Counted from the first letter of the stretch, positions 19,238 through 29,090 are shown. The stretch: DNA of 64,000 nt from PVC group bacterium (GCA_945870225.1 CAMBRF010000011.1:27826-91825); one strand, 5' to 3'. Notes: a model not told the origin generated them from the sequence alone. Made by a program: numbers and translations.

Positions 19238-19714
19238 TTATTGCTTCTCCTTCTTCTGCCACACCGGCATGCCTTGCAAAACGACACGCACCGAGTTCAG
19301 GATTTCAATGTGCTGATTCTCCGAAGCCCATCGAAACCCCTTCCCGGTAACTCTCATTTTACCCCGCTCAATCGTCACGCCCCCATTGGAAAACGCGAGC
19401 TTCTGCGCACGGTCAAACGTACACTCCGCCGCGCTGATCGTGGTTTCAATCTCGCCCTGGGAAAAAAGAAAGATCTTCAGCCCGGTGATCTTGACCTTGC
19501 CATCCGGCGGAATCACCGCCCGCTCTCCGAAAATTTCAGACTTCTTGACCCCATTGACATCGAACTCGGGGACCTTGAAACGCTCGATGGTCTGAGTTCG
19601 GGTCATACTGGTCGTCGAGGTTTCCGCCCCTTGGGCCCGTACGGACTCGGCCAGCCCGCAGACCAGCACCAGCGCCAGCATCCAGCCGGATTTATGCACG
19701 TTGCACCACTTCAT
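19238..19714 (-). CDS. LptC/OstA-like LPS export protein
   Basis: Signal peptide; VPEFDVNGVKKSEIFGERAVIPPDGKVKITGLKIFLF; position in the kds-lpt operon. Confidence 0.6.
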   Translation of the reverse strand: MKWCNVHKSGWMLALVLVCGLAESVRAQGAETSTTSMTRTQTIERFKVPEFDVNGVKKSEIFGERAVIPPDGKVKITGLKIFLFSQGEIETTISAAECTFDRAQKLAFSNGGVTIERGKMRVTGKGFRWASENQHIEILNSVRVVLQGMPVWQKKEKQ

Positions 19715-20513
19715 CGATGTCCCTCAGTGTGCCCCACAGGCGGCCCAACGCCGCCAGTGGCACTGTGTTATCCTTATCCGAAAGCGCTTCCTCCGGATTC
19801 ACATGGGTCTCCAGAAAGACTCCATCACACCCGGTGGCCACCGCCGCGCGCGCCAGGGCCGGCGCCCATTGGCCGTCGCCGCCGGTCCGGTCCCCCGCAC
19901 CGCCCGGCCGTTGTACGCTGTGCGTGGCATCAAATATCACCGGGTACCCGTAGTCGCGCATGATCAACAGGCTGCGCATATCCGCGACCAGATTGTTATA
20001 ACCGAACGAGACGCCCCGCTCGGTCAACAGGATTTGCCGGTTTCCCGTGCTCTCGACCTTGGCGATCACATTGCGGATATCCCAAGGCGCCATGAATTGC
20101 GCCTTCTTGATGTTGACAGGGATGCCGGTTTCCCCGGCGGCCACAACCAGATCCGTCTGACGGCACAGGAAGGCAGGAATCTGAATCACATCCACAACCT
20201 TGGCGGCGGGCCCACATTCCGCCGCCGAATGAACGTCCGTCAGCACCGGGACCCCGAACCGCTCCTTGACTTCGGCCAGAATCTCCAGCCCCCGCTTCAA
20301 CCCGGGCCCGCGATAGGCGCGAATCGAGGAGCGATTAGCCTTGTCATACGAGGCCTTGAAAACAAGAGGAATCCCCTTGGCCTTCGCCAGACGTACCAGG
20401 CGGGCGGCAAGGTCCAGACATCCTTCACGGCTTTCGATCACGCAAGGTCCGGCGATCAGCATCAAAGACTGCTTGCCCCCGACCTTGACCTTACCAATGG
20501 ATATCGTCTTCAT
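19692..20513 (-). CDS. kdsA: 3-deoxy-8-phosphooctulonate synthase
   Basis: LIAGPCVIESRE, VFKASYDKANRSS, VTDVHSAAECGPAAKVVDVIQIPAFLCRQTDL. Confidence 0.97.
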   Translation of the reverse strand: MKTISIGKVKVGGKQSLMLIAGPCVIESREGCLDLAARLVRLAKAKGIPLVFKASYDKANRSSIRAYRGPGLKRGLEILAEVKERFGVPVLTDVHSAAECGPAAKVVDVIQIPAFLCRQTDLVVAAGETGIPVNIKKAQFMAPWDIRNVIAKVESTGNRQILLTERGVSFGYNNLVADMRSLLIMRDYGYPVIFDATHSVQRPGGAGDRTGGDGQWAPALARAAVATGCDGVFLETHVNPEEALSDKDNTVPLAALGRLWGTLRDIDEVVQRA

Positions 20514-20522
20514 AATGCTTCT

Positions 20523-21281
20523 CTACCGCACCAAACCCGCGCCCCTCAAGGCGGCTTCCGCCAGGGCCACATCCTCGGGCGTGTCCACCCCGACACTGAC
20601 ATCCTGCGTTTCCAGCACCCGCATCCGGGCTCCCAGGTGCAGCGCCCTGAGCTGTTCCAATTTTTCCGCCTGCTCCAACAAACACGGCGGCGTCCGTACC
20701 AGCCGCTCCAGAAACTCGCGCCGATAGGCGTACAGCCCCACATGCCGCCAGTGCCGCAGCCCCTCCGGCTTGACGTCCCGCACGAAAGGAATGACCGACC
20801 GGGAAAAATACAGCGCCCTGCCCCGCTCGCCCCATACCGCCTTCACCACCGAAGACTTCTGCAGCTCCTCCTCGGTCCGGATCGGGGTGGCCGCCGTGGC
20901 CATATCCCACTCCGGTTCCCCAACCATAACCTCCGCCAGCCGATTGATCAACTCCGGATCGATCAGCGGTTCATCCCCCTGAATATTGATGACCACGTCA
21001 GCCTGGATTCCCGCCACGGCCTCAGCCACCCGGTCCGTCCCGGATGGATGATCCGGCTTGGTCATCACCGCTTTCGCCCCAAGAGCTTCCACCACGGAGC
21101 CAATCCGGGCATCATCGGTTGCCACAATAATCTCGTCCAGTCGCCGGGCCAGGCGTGTGCGCTCCAGCACCCACTGAATCAAAGGCTTGCCGCAAAGGGC
21201 AACAAGGGCTTTCCCCGGAAGCCGGGTCGAGGCCCAGCGCGCCGGGATGACGCCCACCACTCGCGTTGGCTTAGTGCTCAT
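20523..21281 (-). CDS. kdsB: CMP-Kdo synthetase
   Basis: VVGVIPARWASTRLPGKAL, INIQGDEPLIDPELI; start at MSTKPTR. Confidence 0.95.
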   Translation of the reverse strand: MSTKPTRVVGVIPARWASTRLPGKALVALCGKPLIQWVLERTRLARRLDEIIVATDDARIGSVVEALGAKAVMTKPDHPSGTDRVAEAVAGIQADVVINIQGDEPLIDPELINRLAEVMVGEPEWDMATAATPIRTEEELQKSSVVKAVWGERGRALYFSRSVIPFVRDVKPEGLRHWRHVGLYAYRREFLERLVRTPPCLLEQAEKLEQLRALHLGARMRVLETQDVSVGVDTPEDVALAEAALRGAGLVR

Positions 21282-22278
21282 TCGTCTCCACGCTGGCCAG
21301 CAATTCCTCCGGTGAACAGGTCGCCGTGCCCAGTTTACCCACCACCACACCGGCCGCATTGTTGCCGAGAACCGCCGCCTCGTCAAACGTCGCTCCCGCC
21401 GCCAGCGCCAGCACACAGAGGGCGATCACCGTGTCCCCCGCCCCGCTCACATCGAAAACTTCACGGGCCCGCGTGGGAATCACCCAGGGCTGGCGGTTGG
21501 GGGCCAGCAGGTACATGCCCTGCGGGCCAAGCGTCACCATCAACTGCTCCGGTTTCCAGCGCTTCAACAGGATTTCCCCGGCCTTCCGCAAGCTTTCGTC
21601 CGCCAGCGGATCCGCCACCGGCCCCTTGGGCGTCAAGCCTGCACACGCATGCGCCTCGCGATAGTTCGGCGTCGCCAGCGTGATCCCCTCGATGTTCAGA
21701 TCCAGATTGTCCTTGGGATCCAAGCCCACGGGAATCCCTTTTTTCTTCGCACCGGCGAGCAGCACATCCATGACTTCCTGCCGTATAATGCCCTTGCTGT
21801 AGTCTTCGATCACCACCCCGGTGCAAAGGGCAACCTGTTTCTCCAGCAGGTCACAAAAGGCATCCACCTCCGAGCAGGGAAAGGTTGCGGCAGGATCCCA
21901 GTCCACCCGCACCACTTGCTGACGATCAGCCAGAATACGCATCTTGACAGTGGTCGGTATGCCCTTGATCTGACGCACACCACCGGTTCCGATCCGGCTC
22001 TCCTGAAGCAGACGCAGCAGATCCTGCCCCGCCGGATCGTTGCCCACCACGCCGGCCACGACCGCTTCGCCGCCCATCGCCCGGACATTACCGGCCACGT
22101 TGGCGGCCCCGCCGGGAACCTGCCGTTCCCGGGACACACGCACCACCGGAACCGGGGCTTCGGGCGAAATCCGCTCCACCGTCCCATGGATATACTTATC
22201 CAGCATCAGGTCGCCAACCACCAGAATACGCTGACCGAGAAACGCCTTCGTCAACTGCTTCGCGCGCTCACTTTTCAT
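21271..22278 (-). CDS. D-glycero-beta-D-manno-heptose-7-phosphate kinase (RfaE1/HldE kinase domain only)
   Basis: LVVGDLMLDKYIHGTVERISPEAPVPVV, VFDVSGAGDTVIA; no adenylyltransferase domain follows. Confidence 0.88.
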   Translation of the reverse strand: MKSERAKQLTKAFLGQRILVVGDLMLDKYIHGTVERISPEAPVPVVRVSRERQVPGGAANVAGNVRAMGGEAVVAGVVGNDPAGQDLLRLLQESRIGTGGVRQIKGIPTTVKMRILADRQQVVRVDWDPAATFPCSEVDAFCDLLEKQVALCTGVVIEDYSKGIIRQEVMDVLLAGAKKKGIPVGLDPKDNLDLNIEGITLATPNYREAHACAGLTPKGPVADPLADESLRKAGEILLKRWKPEQLMVTLGPQGMYLLAPNRQPWVIPTRAREVFDVSGAGDTVIALCVLALAAGATFDEAAVLGNNAAGVVVGKLGTATCSPEELLASVETNEH

Positions 22279-23053
22279 CCTGTATCGCTCCTCGCTGACC
22301 GTCCATTGCCGGGCTGCTCCACCAATCCCGGAAAACGGCGTTACCCCGCCAAACCGGCCGGTACACAATCTCAACATAAGGATTATCGGAAGCGCTCAAC
22401 CAGCACCGGCGCACATTCTGCCCTTCCACCCCACCCGCCCGTTTGACGTCGCGGGCAAATAGCTCATAAAACCACATCCGCCGCCCCGGGAAGTCGAGTG
22501 GCATCGCCCACAGTTCAAGCCCTTTCACCCGACGGGTGATCTCGCCGTCGGCCGTGCCCCAGGAGATCGCGCTGTCACGGATATTCAGGCGCAGTCCACG
22601 CGGCACATCCACAAATAAACCCGGCGTATCCCGCACATCGTTCAACACGGCGATCCGTTCGAAGGCCGCCGGCAACCAGCCGTCGGCTGTCTTGACCAGA
22701 TCCAGTTCCGCCCCCTTCACGCCAAGTTCCACAACTCCGTTCAGCCGCGCCCCCATCCGGATCTCGACGGCTTTGAACCCGCCATACGCTTCCGCCTGCC
22801 GGGCTTGAACGTTCTTCAAAACCAGATCGAAGGGCAACCCGAGACGCGCCTCGCCAATCTTCAAATCCAGCCCGGTCTTCTTACGAAGCACGTCGGCAAT
22901 CCAGTCGCCTCCCGCCTTCGAGCGGACCGACAGCGTGAGCACCGTCACCACAAGAACAACCAGCAATATGACGATGGTTAGACACCCCACCGCCGAGAGG
23001 CGCTTGCGGGGCGGCTTGAAATCGTCGTCCAGATTGTCATTCGACCGGGTCAT
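22268..23053 (-). CDS. Single-TM protein with AsmA-like N-terminal organisation, unknown function
   Basis: TM segment LSAVGCLTIVILLVVLVVTVLTL followed by ADVLRKKTGLDLKIGEARLGLPFDLVLKNVQ. Confidence 0.5.
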   Translation of the reverse strand: MTRSNDNLDDDFKPPRKRLSAVGCLTIVILLVVLVVTVLTLSVRSKAGGDWIADVLRKKTGLDLKIGEARLGLPFDLVLKNVQARQAEAYGGFKAVEIRMGARLNGVVELGVKGAELDLVKTADGWLPAAFERIAVLNDVRDTPGLFVDVPRGLRLNIRDSAISWGTADGEITRRVKGLELWAMPLDFPGRRMWFYELFARDVKRAGGVEGQNVRRCWLSASDNPYVEIVYRPVWRGNAVFRDWWSSPAMDGQRGAIQDEK

Positions 23054-23747
23054 GGGACTCCTTCTTCTTCCGCGGTCCGAACAATAACGACCCCACCCGC
23101 ACCCAGGTGGCCCCTTCCTCCACCGCCACCTCGAAATCGTGCGACATCCCCATGGAAAGCTCCGGCAGCAAGACGCCGGTCTCGCTCTGCCAGCGATCCC
23201 GCAGCTCGCGCAACCGCCGGAAGAAAGGCCGCGCCTCTTCCGGGTCTTCGGCGATCGGCGGAATCGTCATCAATCCCGCCACATGAACCCGAAACAGGGA
23301 GGCCGCCCGGGCCAGAACGGCCGGAACATCTTCCGGAGCCATCCCGAACTTGCTGCGTTCCCCGGAAACGTTCACTTCCAGACAGACCGGAACCGTGCGC
23401 CCCTCTTCCTGGGCGACACGATCCAGATGCTCCAGCAGCCGCAGGGAGTCCACCGCATGAATCATCTCGAACAGACGGACCACGTCCCGAGCCTTGTTGG
23501 TCTGGATATGGCCGATGTAATGCCAGTGCAGATTCGAAGAACACAGTGGAATCTTCACCCGCGATTCCTGAACCCGGCTCTCACCAAAGACCATCAGGCC
23601 CGCCGCCACCGCCTCCTGCACCACCTCCGGCCCGAGGGTCTTGGTCACCGCGAGCAGCTTCACGCCCGCCGGTTCCCGCCCGACCCGACCGCAAGCCAGC
23701 CCAATCCGCCGCTGAATATCAGTTAACCGTGCTTCCACTTCTGTCAT
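23037..23747 (-). CDS. YggS-family pyridoxal phosphate homeostasis protein
   Basis: VKLLAVTKT, FGESRVQE, WHYIGHIQTNKARDVVRLF, LSMGMSHDFEVAVEEGATWVRVGSLLFG. Confidence 0.94.
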   Translation of the reverse strand: MTEVEARLTDIQRRIGLACGRVGREPAGVKLLAVTKTLGPEVVQEAVAAGLMVFGESRVQESRVKIPLCSSNLHWHYIGHIQTNKARDVVRLFEMIHAVDSLRLLEHLDRVAQEEGRTVPVCLEVNVSGERSKFGMAPEDVPAVLARAASLFRVHVAGLMTIPPIAEDPEEARPFFRRLRELRDRWQSETGVLLPELSMGMSHDFEVAVEEGATWVRVGSLLFGPRKKKESHDPVE

Positions 23748-23755
23748 CAGACTCT

Positions 23756-23878
23756 CTCAGATCTCAAACTCAGGTCTTCTTCCCTGTTCCCTCTGACTCA
23801 GGTTTCAGGCTTCAAACTCAGGTCTTCTTCCCTTCCCTCTGACTCAGGTTTCAGGTTTCACACTCAGGTTTTCTCCCT
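23756..23878. repeat. ~50-bp tandem repeat (about 2.3 units) between yggS and recR
   Basis: Unit tcaaactcaggtcttcttcccttccctctgactcaggtttcagg repeated. Confidence 0.8.
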
Positions 23879-24480
23879 CACCTGCTCTGCCGGCCCTTCA
23901 TGGCCCGCGACAACGTCACAGGATCCGAATACCCAATGCCGCTCCCCACCGGAATCCCCGAGGCCAGCCGCGTGAGACGAATCGGGGTGGTCTTCAAAAG
24001 CTCCTCGATATAGCTCGCCGTCGCCTCACTTTCAACATCCGTACCCAGCGCCAGGATGACCTCCTGAAACCCTTCCTCTTCAATCCGCCGGAGCAGAGGC
24101 TGCAGACGCAGGTCGCGCGGTCCTTCTCCGTGCATGGGTGAAATGACCCCCATCAGCGCATGGTAACGGCCTTTATAGCTACCGGAACGCTCGATCGCCA
24201 CAATGTCATTGGGATTCTGGACCACGCACACCACCGTGCCGTCACGCGCCGGATTCGCGCACAAACGGCAGGGCGTTTCGGCGATCGTTGTGATGCTCCC
24301 GCACCGGCTGCACAGCCGCACCTGGTCCTGCGCCTCCCGCAGCGCCCCCACCAGTTCGCGCATCACACCCTCGGTGTCCCAGGCCAAACTGTAGGCCATG
24401 CGCTCCGCCGATCGGCGCCCGATGCCCGGCAGCTTCGCCAACGCCGACGCAATGCGGTCCAGATACTCCAGCCCGTTCAT
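23878..24480 (-). CDS. recR: Recombination protein RecR
   Basis: LAKLPGIGRRSAERMAYSLA, CSRCGSITTIAETPCRLC, ALGTDVESEATASYI. Confidence 0.97.
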   Translation of the reverse strand: MNGLEYLDRIASALAKLPGIGRRSAERMAYSLAWDTEGVMRELVGALREAQDQVRLCSRCGSITTIAETPCRLCANPARDGTVVCVVQNPNDIVAIERSGSYKGRYHALMGVISPMHGEGPRDLRLQPLLRRIEEEGFQEVILALGTDVESEATASYIEELLKTTPIRLTRLASGIPVGSGIGYSDPVTLSRAMKGRQSR

Positions 24481-24494
24481 CCCGGAATCTCCTG

Positions 24495-24809
24495 CTACAT
24501 GCCCATCATGCCCGGCAGGCCCATGCCGCCCGTCACCTTCTTCATGTCGGCGGCGGCCATCTCACGGCTTTTCTTGATCGCGCCGTCCACCGCCGCCAGC
24601 AACAGGTCCTCCAGCAATTCCTTGTCGGCGGGATTGATCACCTTGGGATCGATCTTGATCGAAACGACCGAACCATCGCCGGTCGCGGTCGCCGTCACCA
24701 CGCCGCCTCCACTGGAAAAATCGACCCTTTTACCGGCCAGCTCAGACTGGATGCGCTCCATATCCTTCTGCATCGTCTGGGCCTGCTTCATCAATTTCAT
24801 CATATTCAT
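24495..24809 (-). CDS. ebfC: YbaB/EbfC nucleoid-associated protein
   Basis: MNMMKLMKQAQTMQKDMERIQSELAGKRVDFSSGGGVVTATATGDGSVVSIKIDP. Confidence 0.94.
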   Translation of the reverse strand: MNMMKLMKQAQTMQKDMERIQSELAGKRVDFSSGGGVVTATATGDGSVVSIKIDPKVINPADKELLEDLLLAAVDGAIKKSREMAAADMKKVTGGMGLPGMMGM

Positions 24810-24815
24810 CGGCTG

Positions 24816-26549
24816 TTACTCCCTGACATCCACAATACTACCGTTGAAAATTTCCAAAGCCCGCCGCACCACGGGCTCCTGAACCCAGTCCTGCTTCGAT
24901 TTTATCGGTTTGGCACCCGCCGCCCGGTGTGGCTCCGATTTCTTCTCCACCGTGTGATCTGCGGGCACATCCACCTGCATGCCCTCCGACTGGATCAGTC
25001 GCAACTCCACACTCACCTGCCGCTTGAGCTCCTGTCCCAATACGTTTTGGACAGGACGCAGGAAGGAAGGAGCCTGCAGACGTTCCATATTCTTGGCAAA
25101 CTCAGGATCAAACCCGATGATCACCTTGTCAGCCGTCACCGCCAGGGGCCTTGAATCAAGCAACAGATTCCTGGCCAGTGACGCCACCTTGCCGACCCGC
25201 TCGCACAAATCACGCCATTGAGCGGTAAGCCTATCGATCTCGCTCTCCGCAACGGCGCTCACGGGTGCCGGCGGCGGAGTTGGAGCCGCCCCATAAGCGC
25301 TGCCGGAGGGCTCGCTGACCTTTCGCTTCGCCGTGGGGGCAGGAGCTGGGGCAGCCGCAGGGGTCGCCGTACTCGCGGCCCCCGACCCGGTGTTGGCCAC
25401 CGGCAGTCCGGCGGATTTCTGAACCGCCTCCAGCCGGCGCAACAGTTCATCGATTGAAACGGCCGTCGTCCGGGCACACCGGATCAGGGCGGTCTCAACC
25501 AGGGTCCGCTTGGAAAGCGAGTACCTCATGCGGTCCTCGGTCTGCGAGAGAATTTCCGCGATCCGCAGCAGGCGTTCGGGACTCGTCAGCCCGGACTGCT
25601 TCTGGAAGGTCTCGAGTTGCGACGTTACCACATCCAGTTTCGCCGCCGCCTCCGGCGCACACAGCAACACCAGGAGACCGCGGAAATAATCGAGCAACTC
25701 CAGGTTCAACCGCTGCATATCCTTGCCGGCCTCGTCCAAATCCGCGACCGTTCCCACGAGGGTCGAAACATCGCCCCGTAACACGGCCTCCGCCAGCGTT
25801 TCCAGGGTCCGCCGCGACACCAGCCCGAAAACCGCCAGAACATCCGCTTCAGTGATCTTGCTCCCGCGGAACGCAATCAGTTGATCCAGCGCCGATTCGG
25901 CGTCGCGCAGCCCGCCCTCCGCACCGCGCGCAATGGCCAGGGCGGCATCGCCGTCGAGTTCAACCCCTTCCGCCCGCGCGATCAACTGCACCCGTTCCAC
26001 GATCAGGGCGGCGGGAATCCGGCGCAGGTCAAACCGCTGGCAGCGCGACACAATGGTCGCCAGGATCTTATGCGCCTCGGTGGTCGCCAGAAAGAACTTC
26101 ACGTGAGCCGGCGGTTCCTCGAGGGTCTTCAGCAGGGCGTTGAAGGCCGCCGTGCTGAGCATGTGGACTTCATCGATGATGTAGATCTTGTAGGGACCCC
26201 GGGTGGGGGCATACTTGACGTTCTCGCGCAGCTCGCGCACCTGATCCACGCCGTTGTTCGAGGCGCCGTCGATTTCCATGACGTCCATGGAGGAGCCGGA
26301 CATGATTTCCAGACAGGAGGCGCACTTGTCACAGGGGGTGGCGGTCGGGCCTTCATGGCAGTTCAACGCCTTGGCAAACAACCGGGCCAGCGACGTCTTG
26401 CCGATGCCGCGGGGCCCCACAAAAAGGTAGGCATGCGCAATCCGGTTGGCCTTGATCGCATTCTGCAGGGTCTGGGTGACATGCCCCTGCCCCACCACAT
26501 CCGCAAACTGTTGCGGTCGCCACTTTCTCGCCAGCACTTCGTACGCCAT
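24816..26549 (-). CDS. dnaX: DNA polymerase III subunit gamma/tau
   Basis: YEVLARKWRPQQFADVVGQGHVTQTL, FVGPRGIGKTSLARLFAKALNC, DEVHMLSTAAFNALLKTLEEPP. Confidence 0.97.
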   Translation of the reverse strand: MAYEVLARKWRPQQFADVVGQGHVTQTLQNAIKANRIAHAYLFVGPRGIGKTSLARLFAKALNCHEGPTATPCDKCASCLEIMSGSSMDVMEIDGASNNGVDQVRELRENVKYAPTRGPYKIYIIDEVHMLSTAAFNALLKTLEEPPAHVKFFLATTEAHKILATIVSRCQRFDLRRIPAALIVERVQLIARAEGVELDGDAALAIARGAEGGLRDAESALDQLIAFRGSKITEADVLAVFGLVSRRTLETLAEAVLRGDVSTLVGTVADLDEAGKDMQRLNLELLDYFRGLLVLLCAPEAAAKLDVVTSQLETFQKQSGLTSPERLLRIAEILSQTEDRMRYSLSKRTLVETALIRCARTTAVSIDELLRRLEAVQKSAGLPVANTGSGAASTATPAAAPAPAPTAKRKVSEPSGSAYGAAPTPPPAPVSAVAESEIDRLTAQWRDLCERVGKVASLARNLLLDSRPLAVTADKVIIGFDPEFAKNMERLQAPSFLRPVQNVLGQELKRQVSVELRLIQSEGMQVDVPADHTVEKKSEPHRAAGAKPIKSKQDWVQEPVVRRALEIFNGSIVDVRE

Positions 26550-26571
26550 AATACCGCCCTCCGGGATCGTT

Positions 26572-26746
26572 GCGGATGCCGGTACCCAATAAGCCGGGTC
26601 CCGGCCTCGGATCAGGAAATCTACGGCGCCCGGAAGCCCAGGCATACCGCTGCTACCTTCCGGTCCTCACGGGATTTTGCCGGTTTCCGACGCATAGGCC
26701 CCGACCTTCAGCACAGTCCCCGACTTACTGGGTACCAGGCATCCGC
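26572..26746 (-). ncRNA. ffs: Signal recognition particle RNA
   Basis: Reverse strand GTGAGGACCGGAAGGTAGCAGC (SRP domain IV core, 26649-26670). Ends pair: gcggatgcc/ggcatccgc and ggtaccca/tgggtacc. Lies upstream of dnaX-ybaB-recR, as scr does in Bacillus. Confidence 0.88.
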
Positions 26747-26801
26747 CTCTGAAACAACCGCCCCATAAGCTACCGGTCCGAGCCCCCCCGATCAAGCACC
26801 A

Positions 26802-27878
26802 TCATACCGCCGCGAGGAGTTCGTGGAGCATGGCCCGGATGCCCAGCGTGTTGGGGCACTTTGTCTCGCACTGGCCGCATTCGTTGCAATGGGAGGCGGT
26901 TTGTGCTTCCGGAATGCCCTTCAATGCGCTCTGGGGCCAGCCGGCCAGACCGAAACATTTCCAGTTCCGGTAGATCTCCATGTGACGAGGAATATCAACC
27001 CCTTGCGGACAGGGCATGCAGTAGCGGCACATCGTGCAGAAACGTTCCCCCAGCGTGGCGCGCAGGCGGTCCAACCCTTCGCACATCGCCCCGAAATCAG
27101 CCGAACCGGGCTCGAATTCCCGCGCCGTTTTAACGTTCTGATCCAGCTGCTCCATCCGGTTCATGCCCGAACAGGCGGTGCTGACATCGGGGTTTGAAAG
27201 GACAAAGCGCAACGCCATCTCCGTGGTGGGCATGTCCATGTTCAATGCGGCTTTCAACTTATCGGATTCGAAGGCCAGCATTCCGCCAGCCACGGGACAC
27301 ATCGCCACCACCCCCACACCCAGTTCACCCGCCCGCTTGATGGTCGGTTCATACATGCGGTTCAGGAGGTTGTAGGGAACGGTCAGGCTGTCGAACAATC
27401 CGGTCTCGATGCAGCGGATGAAATGCTCCGGCGTATCATGCCCCGTAAACCCGACATGCTGGATGAGTCCTTCATTCTGCGCGCCGCGAATGGCCTCCAG
27501 AACGCCCCCGCGCTTGAGCAGGTGCGGCATCATGTTCCACCCGAACCAGCCGACCTGATAGAACTTGAAATGGGTCAGACCGAGAATATCGAGCTGGCGC
27601 TCGATCTCTTTCCTGAACCGGTACGCCGTCTGGTCGGGCCCGATCCCGTCCTTGCCGGAGACAATCACGCCCGCCGTCTTGCCGGCGAGGCCCGGCGCGG
27701 TGCGATGCTGGCAGGTGTTTCCCAGATAATAGCGGGTGGTCTCGAAGTAATTGACACCCAGATCGATGGCCCGGGCAATGAGCGGGGTGTTATACGCCTG
27801 ATCATCACACAGGCGCATGCACCCGAAGGAAAGAGCGGAGACCTTCAGACCGGTTCGGCCGAAACGGCGATACCGCAT
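26802..27878 (-). CDS. Aldo/keto reductase with C-terminal 4Fe-4S cluster motifs
   Basis: MRYRRFGRTGLKVSALSFGCMRL; CTMCRYCMPCPQGVDI and CNECGQCETKCPN; AGGAG before the ATG at 27878. Confidence 0.88.
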   Translation of the reverse strand: MRYRRFGRTGLKVSALSFGCMRLCDDQAYNTPLIARAIDLGVNYFETTRYYLGNTCQHRTAPGLAGKTAGVIVSGKDGIGPDQTAYRFRKEIERQLDILGLTHFKFYQVGWFGWNMMPHLLKRGGVLEAIRGAQNEGLIQHVGFTGHDTPEHFIRCIETGLFDSLTVPYNLLNRMYEPTIKRAGELGVGVVAMCPVAGGMLAFESDKLKAALNMDMPTTEMALRFVLSNPDVSTACSGMNRMEQLDQNVKTAREFEPGSADFGAMCEGLDRLRATLGERFCTMCRYCMPCPQGVDIPRHMEIYRNWKCFGLAGWPQSALKGIPEAQTASHCNECGQCETKCPNTLGIRAMLHELLAAV

Positions 27879-27928
27879 GGTCTCCTCTTTGCAGATCAAA
27901 GGTTCACTATTGGATGGTATTACCACAT

Positions 27929-28534
27929 TCATCTTCGCAACTCCTGCCGGCAACGGGACAACGGTGTCCTCTTTGAAAATTTGGCCACGGTTTCAAAACC
28001 CACGATCCCCGCCGGTTCCAGCCGGTCACGGAAAACCTGCTGGAACAGGCGCACGGTGGTCTTGACGTCGTTCAAGCCCCGATGCGACCGTTCATCCCCC
28101 AGCCTGAAATGTTGTTTCAGCGTTTCCAGCCTGTGGTTGGGCGTCTCCTCGATAACACGCCGGGCCAGCGTCATGGCGCAGAATCCCTTTGTGCCGGACA
28201 CCGGGACGCCAAGCCGCCGATACTCCGGGGCGAGGACACGACCCCAGTCGAACGCCAGGTTATACGCCACGATGGGAAGTTCCCCGGCATAGTCATGAAA
28301 GGCCTGATGGGCGCGCCGCGGATCCTCGCCGTGGAGGCGGAGATATTCCCGTGAGTAGCCATGCACGGCTTCCGCCCCGGGATCGATAGGGACCTCATGG
28401 TTCAACAACATCTGGAACGGGTCCCCGACCGGTTCCCAGCCGCACATTTTTTGCGCCGCGATTTCAACGACATAGACCGGCTGAAAGAGACCATTGGTCT
28501 CCGTGTCCACAATCAGCCAGGTTTCGTCTTTCAT
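27929..28534 (-). CDS. DnaQ-like 3'-5' exonuclease
   Basis: LIVDTETNGL, AYNLAFDWGRVL, HRGLNDVKTTVRLF. Confidence 0.8.
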   Translation of the reverse strand: MKDETWLIVDTETNGLFQPVYVVEIAAQKMCGWEPVGDPFQMLLNHEVPIDPGAEAVHGYSREYLRLHGEDPRRAHQAFHDYAGELPIVAYNLAFDWGRVLAPEYRRLGVPVSGTKGFCAMTLARRVIEETPNHRLETLKQHFRLGDERSHRGLNDVKTTVRLFQQVFRDRLEPAGIVGFETVAKFSKRTPLSRCRQELRR

Positions 28535-28553
28535 CGCAATGGATCCCGCTATT

Positions 28554-29090
28554 TCAGCCTTTCGGCGGGAACAGCATTGCCTTGAGATCCGGCATCTCCG
28601 CCGCCACCGCATCGGAAAGGCCGACCCAGAACTCCCCGCCGGCCGAGCTCATGACCGCCATATACAGGGCTACATCCCGGGCCGGGAACTGAGCCTTGAT
28701 GGCCTGGATTCCTTTGCGCAGCGACTTGGCCGTCGGCGGGGCCGACTCATCCTGGATGATTCCGCCAATATGCTTCATGCCCTGTGTCTCAACAAAGCAA
28801 ACCAGCATGGGCGCCTTTCGCACGACCATCCACGACCGCAAGACGTCGTCCTCGTATTGACGCAAGGTCGGCCCGTCAATCAGGCGGCGCAGGTGACGGG
28901 CCTTATCCGCCGCCGTCATCCGCTTCACGAAAATTTCCCGAAAACGCAGGGCACCTGCCAGATCGAGCAATACCCTAGGTTGCGCCTCACGGCTCAGGGA
29001 GTCCGTTCCCTGCCAGAACGCCAGGCAGGCGTCCTCTTTTTCCTCAGCCGTCAATGCCGTCCAAATTCTCGGTGATGCGATATCCGCCAT
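28554..29090 (-). CDS. Conserved-looking hypothetical protein
   Basis: 178 aa ORF in operon-like spacing with the exonuclease; no family recognised. Confidence 0.55.
   Translation of the reverse strand: MADIASPRIWTALTAEEKEDACLAFWQGTDSLSREAQPRVLLDLAGALRFREIFVKRMTAADKARHLRRLIDGPTLRQYEDDVLRSWMVVRKAPMLVCFVETQGMKHIGGIIQDESAPPTAKSLRKGIQAIKAQFPARDVALYMAVMSSAGGEFWVGLSDAVAAEMPDLKAMLFPPKG

Noticed and set aside
26570-26752. 60-aa plus-strand ORF
   Set aside because: Lies on the opposite strand of the SRP RNA; no protein-like features.
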